A DNA stretch of 64,000 nucleotides from Ooceraea biroi (lineage: Eukaryota; Arthropoda; Insecta; Hymenoptera; Formicidae): contig NC_039509.1 of the NCBI RefSeq assembly GCF_003672135.1, forward strand, positions 10,240,663 to 10,304,662, read 5' to 3'. Made by a program: the position numbers and the translations under genes. Positions within the stretch are counted from its first letter, which is position 1, and the number at the start of each line of letters is the position of its first letter. The notes below the pieces were generated by a model. That model saw only the letters and a program-made list of their open reading frames with translations. It did no database searches and was not told the origin of the DNA. Positions 25,002-38,701 of the stretch are shown here, piece by piece.

Positions 25002-27907
25002 ATGATCTCCAGTGGACGCGCTGCGATATTAATTTTCGGGCTGGCTCTTCTTGTAACATCAGGTGAGTCTTCGCATTCTGAAGAAGAAGTTGACTAAGTA
25101 GCTGAAGAAAACAGGGAAATTTGAGAGAGGATTTGTGTTGTAAAATAAAAAAACAAAATATTTTATACATAACTTTTGTTTGAGCAGATGTAGATTTTTA
25201 ATGAAGTCGCTCTATCAAATTCTGTTTTATTCAAAGATATTAAAAAATATTTGAAATATCATTCTTTTCTTTTAACTATATAACATACTATAAATATTAA
25301 TTAATTGTTTATTATTAATTATATGTGTATATATTACAAATATTTATTATTTACTCTGTTTTTTTATTTAGATTTGTTTAAATGTTTTATTTTTTGTTTG
25401 AAGTTTTGAAGAGTTTATTTGTTTGTATTATAAAAAGGAATATTTTCACGCTGCTGATTTTATGGCTGTAGAGATATAATTGTTTTCTGTATGATTTACA
25501 TCAGTATTCCCCATAAATTTTGTCTATTTTAGGAAATTCATTCACCAAAATTTAATTTAATGTTAATATAAAAACTTGTTTATAATTTTCTCTCAGAATC
25601 ATGTTTGTAGCTATATTCTTATCGTACTCATATTCATATGTAATTTTGTCCTCAAGTACTGCATGTTTTTAGTACGATATTACTTATTTCAGTAGCCAAC
25701 AATATTGTTCTGTTTTGTTTTTTATATCGTGACATTTCCTGTTAAGTTACCTACTACGTCGCGCCTCAATGCATTTTTACAATGGCGGCAACCTGATTGT
25801 ATATAACAACAACTACTAATATAGACGGTCACTCAGCGTTACGTCACTTTTTAATCATAACCGCGCCTGTTTTCCGGTATGGTATTGCGCAGGTATTTGC
25901 CATAACTTTATAACTTCCATGTGCTCCCATGAATTTTAATTTTTATTTTACTGATACCTTAAACGAACATGGCCGACGCCAAAATAACTTGATGACATAC
26001 TAGAAACGCTCCGACATGAACATTCTGCAACAAATACGTTCTGTGAGTCATTAATGAAAGGAATCTCAATTTTTTGTCTTTACTTAAAATTTTCTACAAA
26101 AAGTAACATTAGGTGTTGGTCTTTTGACCATACCAAATTAGAGGAATTTAATTTATAAAATGGACGACTTCATAGATTTCTTCTCGTGCGTTTAACAGGT
26201 TCCGCTTTACGATGCTGGGTTTGCTCGTCCAATGTAAACGTCATGTGTAACGATCCCATGAATACCACGGACCACCAAGCTGTATTCCATATTAGCACCT
26301 GTGACCCAGGCCATTATGGTTCTCCAAAACCTATTTGCCGTAAAATCGTCAAACGAGGTAAGACTAATTCATCTACAATAGTAGCAACATAATATTTAGA
26401 TTAATATGGAAACATTTCAGGCACCTATGTTAAACCTATATTATAAGGTCCAGTAATTTTTTGAGATCTCAATATAAAAAGAATTGAGCCTGACGAAACG
26501 CGGACGTAGTAGAGAAATAGAGTTAACAAGTGGTTCGCTCGAATATTTCGCAAGAAACGGCACGTTTTCTCGTACCTTGACATTATTCTTTTCCGCATTT
26601 TAGAGCTCGTTTTTTAGCGTCACGCAAGTATTTATATATATATATATGTATGGATACAACAAAAAAAAACATACGATTGCGACGCTGGAAAACTTCCGTT
26701 TGAGGAGTACAAGCTACGCTGCAAACCGACACTTGAGATTCGCGTCTTCTCGTTTCTACGCGAATGACGCATTACGGAGCAGAATTTAAATCGCGCTTTT
26801 AATGCGCTGTATCCTCCTTGTTCTAAATATGACAGCACACGATAATTATCCGTCTGTTGAGTCACGTATGAAACAACGATTATGTTAATTAGAAGTTAAG
26901 CAAGGTCGGAGAGAACCATTCCCGCGCTACAAAATTTTACAAAATTTAATTTCTGTGAGTTTACATTAATTTCGGTTTTGAATTCAGCGGGACTGACATC
27001 TCCAATCTAACAATAAAAAAAAGACCATTAGTTAGAAATTTAATACGATTTCTTTGACGAATAGAGATTGAGAAAAATCCTTGTTAAATCCTTGATAATT
27101 CTGTTTTGCAACTGGACTAAGAGACCAACAGATGCATTTGCGCATAAAATAACAAATGACTGTAGTTTTGCGCGCCATTAAATTTGTCATTGCGCAATTT
27201 CATGGGAATTTTAACGTACTAACCGTACGTTGGACATTACCTCGTCGAGATCCTGGTGTGGGAATTCAATGCGCGTGAAATAGCGAACGGCTACTACTCA
27301 GAGATCCGAAAATTACGTAAGCGACGACATTACGCTATTTGATCAACAGTGCGTGCGCTTGGCATGGAAAAAGATGACGTAAAAGGCGAAACAATTATGT
27401 GCAACTGCGCGCTTTGCGAAATACTTTCAGAGAAAAATCAAAAGTTTTTTTTTTGTCATTTTCCATTAAAAAAAACTGCAGTAAAAAGAAACTGCATTAT
27501 GGAACGATGTATACGCATACACCTATCGATTACAAACGATATGAATTTTATAAAAATTAATATAGGCGACTTTTTCAGATTAAATATTACGCGCAAAATA
27601 AGATCAAGTGTATTTTACACTGTAAACGCTGTTATAAAATTTATAAACAGCTGATTCGCCATTTTCAGAACACGGTGAGCGAGTTGTGATACGCCAGTGC
27701 TCCATTCCTTACCACGACGAGATCGACATCGTTGATGGAGCGTGTGGCAGCTCTATGACGGGGCAAGGACGTGATGAATCCTGCCACATCTGCAGCACCG
27801 ATCTGTGCAATTCTGCGACAACCGCCTCCACGATGCGACTGCTCTATGCCGGTGCGCTGACACTCTTCGTCTATACTTTCTACCAGTCTAAATACTGCGT
27901 TCTTTAA
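25002..27907 (+). CDS. Ly6/uPAR three-finger protein, GPI-anchored (copy 2)
   Basis: Exons are 25002-25062, 26199-26357 and 27669-27907 (phases 1 and 1), giving 152 residues. The first exon encodes a signal peptide (MISSGRAAILIFGLALLVTSG). The mature part has the family cysteine pattern: LRCWVCSS, an internal CDPG, CSIPYHDE, and a C-terminal CHICSTDLCN box. One N-glycosylation site (NTT) is visible. The tail MRLLYAGALTLFVYTF looks like a GPI signal. A polyadenylation AATAAA occurs at 27938. The CHIC..DLCN ending resembles the Drosophila atilla/twit-type subgroup in general pattern, but I do not assign an orthologue. The long introns contain no other gene I can support. Confidence 0.85.
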
Positions 27908-29227
27908 CCCTACGATGGGCGCGATAATCGATAGCTAATAAAGAGAGATTCACATGATAGTAACTGCGAATACTTAATGCTGTCGATTCTGTGTGACTAA
28001 CAACTGTCTTGCAAATGATCACAATTTTCTTGGCTCAATGGTGTTTAAAAAATATTTCGCGACAAGTGTAACTAAAGTGAGAAACTTCTTTCGTATAATC
28101 TTACTCCATGATGTGCGAGTAAAATATTCTGAGACAAAAATCATAAATGATAAGCTCGTGATTTGTGAATAACATTGATTCGTTAATATACTGTAAATAT
28201 AAAATAAAGGACATAACACACACACAAGCACGTGTAACATTGGTTTTCTTGGAAGAACGTGTTGATGTCATCTTAAAAATTTAAGCTCTTCACCGATTAT
28301 CTGTACAGTCTATCGATTCGAGTCTGTATAATATTTGCATTTGACAAACCGTCGCGTGTAACAATAACGTTATGTAGATATACCGAGTTAATTATTTACT
28401 GTTTGCTGTTAAGTCTTTATCGTCTTCATTGGATTAATCTTGTGTTGTTCTAAGTAGATGTATTACGTTAAGCTCGTCTTGACACGAGCGCTTTCTCTCA
28501 ACAATTCTTATGTATTTTTCTTTCCTTATTATGAGAATACGTTTTAGATTCCTAAGAACAAAAACGAAAGTAGATGAAAGCTTATCAGACATCCGTCCAG
28601 CGTTTAAGATAATAAATAAGTACGTTCTCAAAGAACTGGCCGTGCCAACATTAATTCGACAATCTCTCATCTTAAAGATATTCTTTTCTTTTTGATTATA
28701 TTTATCATATTTATAAACTTCTGCATGTATTGCTTAGACGGAAGATTGTCTTAATTAAAGTACGAACGTTGCGTACTGCGTATAAATCTGTAAAAATTAA
28801 GTAATTTTACGGAAATTGCACCGTGGTGCGGTAAGTCCCCAAGATACTTAGAATTTCTCCGGTTCGTTTGCGTAATCATGTATTGTAATTAATTAAAGTA
28901 GCACGGAATGTATATTCACAGAAAATAAAATAAACGTGGGCACATTCAGGGATGCCTGAGACGCACTGCCATTTATTTGTGGACTGAATGCCGTCTGAAC
29001 ATGATACTTTATTACACATTAGCTGTAGCAATTTCCAGAGGAAAGATCTATATAAAAATGGTAACACACATTTCATTTTCTACTTATAAATAAAATCTAA
29101 ATCACGAGAGAACTTTACGCTACGCACTATATGTAAAACTGTTTCTCGTCCGATCTGAGTAAATATAAACGGTGCGATTCGTCACAGTCTGAATGGCACG
29201 TTCCTTCGCGCGTAAATCTGCGCTACA
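27908..29227. other. Intergenic between Ly6 copy 2 and spatzle
   Basis: AT-rich sequence holds the 3' UTRs of the two convergent genes. A minus-strand AATAAA (TTTATT at 28972-28977) lies about 255 bp beyond the spatzle stop. I see nothing else. Confidence 0.55.
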
Positions 29228-32200
29228 TCAGTTTCGGCCGCTCGTCGAAGAGAATTTGCTATTGATCGGATCGCATCTGCAAACGCAACAGGAAGGGAAC
29301 AGGAACCAGTCCATAAATATGCCTTTGCAGTCGTTGTCTGGATCGTACGCGAGCAGCCGGTGCCACTTGTACTTCTGCTCGCATCCGCAATCTCCGCTGC
29401 ACCGGTTGGTCTGCGTTTTTCTGCGCAGAACGCAAGCCATGCAACATTCATAAATCATATCGTATAATTAATTCATCGGTTATTTATAATCGACCTGAGC
29501 GTAACGATAATGTAGAAGAAGTTAATCTTGTGCAGCTTACTGCATCAAGTGCTGTGTTACTCACGAGCACACTTCCTGATGTATTGCCTGCTCGAAATGT
29601 TGAGTGTTCACGATCGCGCGAATTTTCCCAGCGCTGTTACTTGCCCAATACGGAGTCACGATCTCAACCTTTGATTCGCACGCATCGATTCTGCAATCAT
29701 TATCATATATGTTATATCTCTTTTTGCTATTTCATCTTGTGATCGGTCATGACGCGGCTCCTCTGATCGATTTATAAGCGATTCTTCCTCAGCGATCTAC
29801 AATCCTCTCACCTGCCGCTCTCTGAGCTGCGGTTCTTTCCAAACGATTGCCTGGTGTTTCTATTGTTGACGAAGTATTCCTCGCCCTCTACATGCAACTC
29901 GTCCGCGTCTCTTCTGGATCCACCGTCCGGCAAATCGTGTTTCCGCGTGTCTCTACTTTTTCTGCGCGTCCTGGTGCGATGCCCTGGTTCACTCGAGCCG
30001 TATCCCGGAGTCATTTCGAAGTCACCGTACATCCTCTTCATCAGCGCCTTATTTTCGTCGATGAAACGTTCTATTCGCTCTCTAAAACGATTGGTCTCAT
30101 TAGACTGCGGGCCACATGTCTTTAGTGCATAATTTTGTAGTTACGTAAACGTAAGCGATGAGTGATCTCTATAATTGATGCGACAGCTGCTTGTGTTCGA
30201 AAATAACAAGTAAGACTGTAAATATATATACTCACATTGGATATGTATTTCCAGCGGTTGGACAGAACAGCTGATGATATTTTTTGATGCACGGTGCACC
30301 TCGTACCAAGTCTCCTCTCAACTCGACACCCAATGCTACTGAAAGTGCAGTCCAGAGTATCTACGGATCAATGCATTCATTACATTAATTTTTCAACATA
30401 ATTTAACTGGCCATCTGTAACGCAAAATTCGAGTACTTAACTTTTTGACGAGAAAACAAGAACCTATCTATTACGAGGGCGAGATAATTTGTGCATTCAG
30501 CAAAACTAGTTCTGGCTAATTCCGGCTAATAATTAAGAATTTCATGTTCTTAATTCTTTCTATTATTCTTCTTACTATTGTTCTTCTCCGAGCAAAAGTT
30601 GGCGAAAGTTTCTATACACAGAATATGCTGTGCTGACAAAGATTTTTCATCCACGTGTTCATTTGTACCGGAAGTCGATACTGGTTAATTAAAGATCGTC
30701 TTCCTACACTCGTACTTCCATTCAGCTTCCAGTCACAGCGGGCAGTAGGCGTCATTCATGATATGGGAGAATTCTGATGATGGTTGCGCCGCGCGCGGTG
30801 CATTGCCCACAAGAAATGAATCATCGCGTGTAGCGTGAGCACGCGCTGAATCAATTACTATCTATACGTGAGTGAGATCTGAACATCTGAGTTCTTCCTT
30901 TTGCTATCGTTGCCCTCGCGATGGAAAGAGAACAAACCGAAACCAGGGCAAGACAGCTAAGACAGCCATTGCTGCTGCTGCTGTTGCAACGGTGGAAGAG
31001 AGAGAGAGAGTAACGCGAGAAGTGAAAGATTTCGGATAATGCCGTCGCTAGATACCGCGGGCGATAAAGGACAAGCTAAGAATAGCTTGAGAGAATGTTA
31101 AGGAGGCACGCCACTCGGATATAATAAAGATAACGATCGTATATGAAACTCTGTCGGGCCTGCGATAGGTCGACGCGTGTAGGCACGCGTGACGAGGTCG
31201 CATGTCGTAAGAATCAAATTTTGGTGGTCCACGGCGGGCTTTTAGTAAGATCGTCCCCCGCGAACATCTCACTAATAAGGACATTCGTTCGCAGCTTGCG
31301 AATGATTTACGCGCGAGTGCGGAATATCTTGAGAGAGCCAAAATTGGCTTCATTGTCGCATCTCTGCTGACGGAAGAGTCGTAAAGTGGCACATTCTGCC
31401 TGACTCGATCGTCGGTGATCCTGACCCGGCTACTTGGCTTGATTGATCATTTCACGGATGATTCGTACACGCGCCGCCATCGTGTTTGCGTTCGTGTTTA
31501 AATATCCATAGAAATCTCCTGGCCTCTTGCAGAAAAAGGTATCTGCTAAAGAGCGGAGGCACTCCTGCATTACGTTACGTTACACAGGTCTTATGAGAAC
31601 GATGCGAGAGTTGTGCGAGACGGTTAAAATGAAAAACGAAGGTCACAGACGTTTCTCCTTGACTTTCTTCACAAAACGAGACAGTGATCGTGGTAGAATG
31701 AAAGATTGGTGATATAAAAAAAATCGGAGTCTCTGCAAGCAACGTGACGTTGCAGACGTTGACAATGTTACTTTGAGCAGACGTAAGAAGCAATTTATGC
31801 AAATTAGTTTTCGATAAAGATTGTCTAGCATTTATAATCTGAATACATCATTTCAAACGAGTAATTGATTGAATCATCGATCAATTACCAATCAATTATT
31901 ATGACAAAGATTGTGGAAGAGGAGATACGTAAGTGGAAGCAGATTAGCGAGGAGAAATCGTGATACAATCATGACACGCTGCGCGAAAACGAAAGATATA
32001 AAATATCTCGTAATTTGTCCATAAAAGACTATTTGCGATGTCGTGAAGAATCGAGATTGATTCCCTTCAGATCGGACCAGAAAAACCGGATTGCCGTCGC
32101 AACAATTCGTTCTGGTAATCGTACCGTAAAGGTTTCGGCCAGAAATATACGCAATTAGCTTTCTTCCTGAATGACGAGAATAAAATTGATCACGATCCCT

Positions 32201-35200
32201 TCGAGCATCCTACCGTTGACCTCTTGACCTTTAATCTTTTTCGTGCATTATCGTTCGCTTTTCAGTCGCGAAATGCTGGACTGCGCCGGTGATACTTGAT
32301 ACAATTGAGGCGATCTCAATGTCAGTACGATGATTGACCTCAAGTGTGAATTCCTCCACGACCTCGCGCGGCTCTCCGACTGACGGCGTGGAGTCAGTCG
32401 GCAATGATTGGATGCATCGGACGAAGATGGAGAACTCGAGAGAGGTAAAAGGGACTCACGCTGAGACGGCCGAGACGGGTGTAATTGGCGCATGCATCTA
32501 CCCGATCGTACATTTGCAGATCCTAGCGAAGATACTCGGGGTCATGGGTGTTGCGGGGAAATGTCACGCGTTGCTATAGACTTTGAAAGTTCCTGTCAGC
32601 CACGGTCGCATTTGTTGATCACCTTTCGTACCGTCGTGACTCGGGAACGATGACTTTTCTCACTTGAACTTACTTCGCGTCGACACTTGTACCTTTTTGC
32701 CAAGTAATTCATGTGAAGTATTTTGCATCTGATGATCTTATCGTCATGCGGTTATCACATTTTAATTAGAGAAAAAATAAAGGAAGAAGAGAAATGAGTG
32801 AAGAAACTTACCGGTATCTGTACGAATGTCCCATTATTTATCTGAGGATACGAGTACAGCGGCACCACAGGAACAGAACCATTTTTCAGAAAAATTGGAC
32901 CCTGGATGGGGGTGACGTGCGTGTTCGTTGGTATTTCCTGATCCTCGTCGTCGTAATAATCGTCGAAATCATCGTCATAGTCCAACACGGCATGGACCGA
33001 GGTTTTGGTACCCGGAGCGACAGAGCTCCCACTATTGACTCTTGTGTAACTTCAAGCAAATTAAACAGCGCGTTAAGAAAATGGGTGTGTCCATTTTATA
33101 TGCAAAAATATAAAATTTTATCTTTGGAATCTGTCTGAGCTTGGAGCGCGATGCGGAAAACTACGTAAACTTATCGCAAAATTTGATTTAAATGCAATAA
33201 AAGAAATTAAAGAAATCTAATCGTAAATTGCCTGACATTTTATCATTAATACATGTAAATGCCGTTCAAGTGAATAAAATATAAAAGATTATTCGGCTGT
33301 AAGGCGAAAATAGAAAGGGCAAAAGTGAGAGAAAGGGGGGAAAGAGGGAGATCCATTTACCTGGTAGGTCTTTCCGGATAATTTTCCTGATCCTCCGTCC
33401 GAGATTTGACCGGCTCAGGTGAGCGCGTCTGATGCGATTGCTGCTGGAACGGCGAAGAGGAAGGAGGCGGTGGTCTCATCTGCTGTTGCTGCTGCTGAAG
33501 CTGTTGCTGCTGTTGCCTCGGCTGTATTCTTCGAAAATCCTGATTGTACACGGCGTAACGAGTGTCCTGGGTCGAGGAGAAGGACGTGTGCTCCGTGTAA
33601 ACCTCTTGACTCCTCCGCTGCGCGGCCTGACGCCGTTGCTGATGCTGATGCTGGTACTTCATCGGCGGCACGTAGGGTTCGTTACGAAAAGCCTCCGGCT
33701 CGTTGTAACCCGGTACAGTGCCTGATGGTAGCACGGCATTCAAGCGAAGATTGCTGCCGGGGGTCGTGTGCCCCCCGGTCGGCCCCGTATAAAGGAACGG
33801 CGCCATCGTCGCCGACTGATAGGGCAAGCTAAAATTCACCAACGACATTTCGCGGATAGTTCAGAATCTAAGTTCTCCGTTTCGAGCGGAACCGCGCGAA
33901 CGATTGTCGAGCGATCGCAGATTGGGATCAACTTGGGCGGCTGCTGACTTGACTCGGCGTAGGACAGACTCGCTTCCTCGTCGCAGGGATCATGATCGAG
34001 TCGCAGGCGACTCTCGCGAGCTTCAAGGACACGCTACGAGGCAACTGGAAAGACTGTAGGGGCACTCCCTTTTGTCGCAATCATGTCAAACGGTTCCGCT
34101 TCCTGGTCGCGATGTGATCGTTCGCCGTTTCCAAATTGCTCTGCGTCTGTTTAGCCAGCCGGCTCTTCTCGCTCATCGACGCTGATGCAGCCGCATGATT
34201 AATCGCGGAAACGGACTGCCTGGAACGACCGGTGACGTGGCGAAGGAGTTAACAGTGATCGCACTGATAAGGCTCACCGTTTTCTTCTCGCTCCTGTCTT
34301 TCTCTCGCTGATGACGACAGTGAGATTGGACTGAAACATTGAGGATTATGATACTGCATTACGTCGATAAAAGCATGATTTACAGAGAATGTGTTACCTT
34401 TACTGACGCCAACAGACCTTGGGCGATAACAATAAAAGTTTATTACTATCCTTTCAGTCGCCAATTTGTCGATTTAAGAGATCTTTGCCTTGGGAATAAT
34501 AAACAAAGTGAAATGGCAAATTTAACTGCCGCGGCTGATCTGCTAGGTATTAATTCCTTCAAAAGAAAGAGTTTCATGGTCAGCCCGGATCACGTTTTCG
34601 CGTATATTACCTGCGCGAAGGGAGAATAACGAACTCTTATTCGTTGAGTCATCCATCCGCGCGTAGAAAGTGCTCCGCGTCCCGGATCAAGTGGCGAGAT
34701 ACGTGCGTTTAATACGTGTAAACGATGCGTAAAAGGCAGTCGCATAAATCGAAATTTCTGAAAGGGTCGGCAGGCACGTTCACCAGCGGAACCAACCGAC
34801 CGAAGAAACCATCTCTTAAACAGATTACGCTGCCTGGACAGATCACGTACGAGAATGTTGAACTCCCGTACGACCGTTTGACTGATCAGAAATAGTCTAG
34901 CGACTGCAAACGTGTCGTGGATTACCATCAAATTTTTCTGCAGGGCAGAAAAATCGAGATGGCTATTCGAAAATCGGAAATCGGATTCGCATTGCGACTA
35001 TGATGCGAATCCGCGAAGCCTGCTGGTTTCAGCGGTTTCCGCGCACTTTGTCGCTTCCTTTTTCCTCGTCTTCCCGTCGGCCTGGAGGGCAAGTCGAAAT
35101 TGATGTTAAAAAGAAATTGCAGTCGAATTGAAATCGAAACTGAAACGTCGAAGAAGGTAGCGACGATTGTTACGCCAACGCGAGCGCGCGCGCGCGATGC

Positions 35201-38007
35201 CGACGAAATTTATTTGGAAAGTCGAACGAGTTCGGCCGCTCGTCACTTTCGCCCACTGGATTACTGTTTCCAGTTGAATATGCAAAACGTGTTTTCACTA
35301 AAGGTAAAAGCAGGACTATCCTACCTGCCATTTCGTCGAGGCACTCTCTATTTTTTACGAAATATACCCGGAGACCAAGGCGGGGAAGGTCCCTCCGAGG
35401 ATTTCATGACGAATTCCGTTTTCTGATCACTCGGTTATGATGTCGATTCTTTAAGCATGCGAAGAGTTAAATTTAATTCAGCGATATTAGAGAAAGAGTG
35501 TGAATCGAGACTGGCAAACTGATGACTCACGTGTGGTGGGCTCAAGATAATTTTAATGATATTTCTTTCCTTCAATTGAAATATCAAATCGCTTAAACAA
35601 TCGCAAATTCGGTCCACCACGTGCACAGATACACGGTGCTCCTCTCGCACGCTCTGTGCACGGGCGCCTCTCTTCAGCGATCGGCGGAAGAATCTCTCGA
35701 ATTCTTCCTCGGTAATGACGCGCGATGGCATCACTCGATTCATGCAATTAAATCGCGATGCGCTAGAAACGGCGGCGAGCGAATTGCCTGCAATTCTCGC
35801 GCGCGATAATTTAGCATAATCTTACCTCACGTTGCCGCGCGGCGCCTCCCGCCGCTCTCAGAGAGTGCAGCCCATGCAAGTCGAACCCGCGAGCGGGGAC
35901 GAGCCGATTCCAGAGCGGGTTAAGGTTCAATTCGCGCTTCACTTTCACCTCGAGGAGATCACCGGTCCGTCGTGATCGGGATCGGGACAATCGGCAAGTT
36001 AAAAAGGAACACGCGCGCACACGCACAGAGCGATCCCGAGCGGTGCGGAGGATGACGACGAGGACGTGCCGTGCCGGGTGTGCGGTGCGGGTCGTTGGTA
36101 AACGACGACTGAAGGAGGAGACGGCTTTTAACCAGCTGTACCAGAACGGGAATAAAGAGAAGTGTCCCTCGATTGTGTGTAGCGCGGCCGCCTGCCGCGG
36201 TTCTTTTACTTTTACGCTATACGGGCACGTATCTCTCCCTTCTCGACGAGTTGCTCCTCTATGCTCCCTACCTTCAATTTCGATCGTACCTTTGACTTAT
36301 TGTCGTCGTCGTCGTCGTCGTCGTTATCCAGGAGTTAGGCCCAGTTCCACAACTTATTTCAACCAGAGTTTAACTCGTTACTGAAGAATTAATACTTGTC
36401 CGATATCTGATCTATGACATTCAATCCAACAGATAGTATGAATTCTCCGTTAACGAATTAAACTCCTGTTAAGGTAAGTTGTGGAACTGGGCCTAACTCA
36501 CAGCATCGGTTTTCAAGCGCTGGTTATCCTAGCTTTTATTCGCCTGCACATTCGTTTCTTGACGACGAACTAGATCAGAGAGGTCTTGGAGCAATTTAGC
36601 GACTTGGGACTTTATGCTGATGTTACTTTGTGTGTGTTACAGTTTCCTCCCAGTTGCAGCTGAGTTTATTCGTTTTGCATGTATGATATTCCGCGGTCGA
36701 AGGATTGTTGTCAAAGAGATGTGGAAATTTTCGGGGAAGACGAGTAAGTCCTTTCTCTAAAGATTCTTCTTGATGGACTGGGTCGCTTCACGAGGATTGG
36801 AATAGAAGATGACAGAGTAAGATAGAGCGTTTGAAGAGAAGGACAAGCAGAGAGCTCTAGAAAGGAGTACGTCTATCAGCAAGAAGATGGATAGAGGAGT
36901 AGTATATGATATTCTTCGAGTAACAATTGCTTTAAATTTAACATATTTTTCCAGTTCCAAAGGATTATACTTTCTGTTGTCATTTTTCTTCCTCTCTCAA
37001 GGCCCGAGAGTTTCTATTTAGGAAGCAAACAGAGTGACATACATGGAGATGAAATTCAATTAACAGACGGACGTAAGATCCAAATATAAATACGAGTCGG
37101 TACAAGTCATGCTCGCTTCCGGGGCAAATCCACGATCCAACATTTCCTGGTAAAACGCGAGATTATATGCATCACGCGGTGCAATAAATGCAAATAAGCG
37201 TAGAAAACCCAAATAGAAAAGATTGTTCTCGCTCTAACGTCTAAGATGCTCGATGCGAGGCCGTGCATCATACCGATTCTACGCCACTCTTTTGCGTTTG
37301 ATTCTATTTTAAATCATGCAACTGATGCTTTCCTGCTGTTCGTCTATTTATCTATATGCCTGTGTGCAATTACATAAGAATAATCTTAATCATACATCGT
37401 CGAAGATAATCATTACGTTATTTGCGGAACGTCAATGGAGCAATAGTTGACTCGTTCCAAACTTATCCTTAAGTGATTTTATCAATAGAAAAAGCCATGC
37501 ACTGTTGATTTTTATCTGAAGTTTTTGCATTCGTAAATTTGTTACGACTTGGAAAAAATAGTTTTATATAAGAAATGGAAATCCATTTCCGTTCAGAAGC
37601 CACACACATGATTATTAAATGATAAAAATATAAATTAATTTATTAAATGATAAAAATATAAATGAGCTCATAATTTCAATATTTGGCTGATTTTTCGCGT
37701 TCGTGTGCGATCAATTCTGTACGAGGAATTTGCTTCGGAACACTTGTACCGAGCGTGCTCGAGGAATAAGCGAACATAAGATCGCAAGACGATATTAATG
37801 ACACATATATGTCGTATAAAGATTGTACAAGATAAAAAAAGGACTGAAAGGGAACCGAATACCTGGCGTGCATAGGCCCGTGATACGCTTACCCTCGTTA
37901 GAGTTCATTGTTGTGCAACCAACAATGGACCACGCTAGTGTAAACGCTAGTAAGACACCTTTCCTTACCCTTGAGAGAAGGAAGCCTCCATGAGAGAGAT
38001 TGAGCAT
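29228..38007 (-). CDS. spz5: Spatzle-family cystine-knot ligand, Spatzle 5-like
   Basis: Spatzle proteins are secreted pro-ligands cleaved to cystine-knot dimers that signal through Toll receptors. The proposed minus-strand exons are 37863-38007, 33361-33721, 32812-33040, 30236-30360, 29812-30081, 29565-29690 and 29228-29420, giving 482 residues. The first exon gives a signal-like stretch (GVLLAFTLAWSIVGC) and joins by phase 1. It is the least certain part, and the alternative is an ATG at 33848 without a signal peptide. The prodomain has a Gln/Pro-rich run and an acidic DYDDDFDDYYDDEDQ, then CIKKYHQLFCPTAGNTYP and ERIERFIDENKALMKRM. The basic RTRTRRKSR stretch could be a cleavage site. The knot has CESKVEIVTPYW, HQEVCSK, CSGDCGCEQKYKWHRLLAYD and FPSCCVCRC. 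I chose Spatzle 5 from the WFLFPSCCVC type of ending. Spatzle 3, 4 and 6 are less likely. Confidence 0.82.
36301..36324. repeat. GTC trinucleotide microsatellite
   Basis: Seven or more consecutive GTC units occur immediately left of the inverted-repeat element at 36332. Confidence 0.9.
36332..36499. mobile_element. 168-bp MITE in spatzle intron 1
   Basis: The ends GAGTTAGGCCCAGTTCCACA and its inverse at 36480-36499 match perfectly for 25 bp (through ACTTA), and weaker pairing continues to about 65 bp per arm (AGTTTAACTCGTTA against AGTTTAATTCGTTA). TA occurs at the boundary, but the palindromic ends make the target duplication ambiguous. There is no coding capacity. Confidence 0.8.
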
Positions 38008-38701
38008 GCCATACACTGTCTACTTTCGGCGTGCAAATCGGCTAATTTTCAAAATTAATCCCGATATTAATTCAAGAAAATCTTTGCAGTGATGAACACA
38101 AAATGTTATTTTTCACAGGAGATATAAAAGATTTTTAATTCCAAAATGTTTTCACCGTTACATTAAAATAATACACAGTTTTAATTTGATATAATATCCG
38201 CAATCTTCTTATTTCTCTTCTAGATCAATAATTTCGAAAGCTTTCCTAATTTGTTGATATAATGGAAATTCGAGAGCTCGAGTATTAAATCTCGATAAGA
38301 TCGAAGTGTAACCGTCAGAGAAAAGCGGAAGGTTGAAGTTACATCATTTATTTCTCAGTGATCGTCTCGGTACGCAGGAAGATAGAAAATTTTCCAAAAG
38401 TACTTTCCCAGCGAGCGATATTTTGAGGTGTACGCAGGCGCGTCGCCGTAAAGAGATACTAAGATTACATTACATCCTAAATATATGATCGTACTCGGCT
38501 TCTGTAATGCCACACTCGTATCCTATCCCTCTAGAATTAAGTAAGCGATATGTCGTACAGTAAATCCAGCCGGAACCAGGAGCGCGTTGAAGGAAAGAAG
38601 GAAAAAATGGTCCGAGCACGTGACGCGTACGCTGATACGTGGCCGGCAGTTTCGCAATTCACGGGGCACTTTCGCGTGACAATTCCATGATTCACGCATG
38701 A

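Larger units (their letters stand above)
33849..37862. other. Long intron of the spatzle model
   Basis: It contains the microsatellite and MITE listed separately and a moderately CpG-rich stretch at about 35800-36120 that might be a second promoter. The scattered open frames do not look like protein. Confidence 0.4.

Noticed and set aside
30082..30119. Spatzle exon starting at 30119 (after TAAAG)
   Set aside because: It is out of phase with the conserved CPTAGNTYP frame. The acceptor at 30082-30083 restores the frame and joins to ERIERFIDENKALMKRM.
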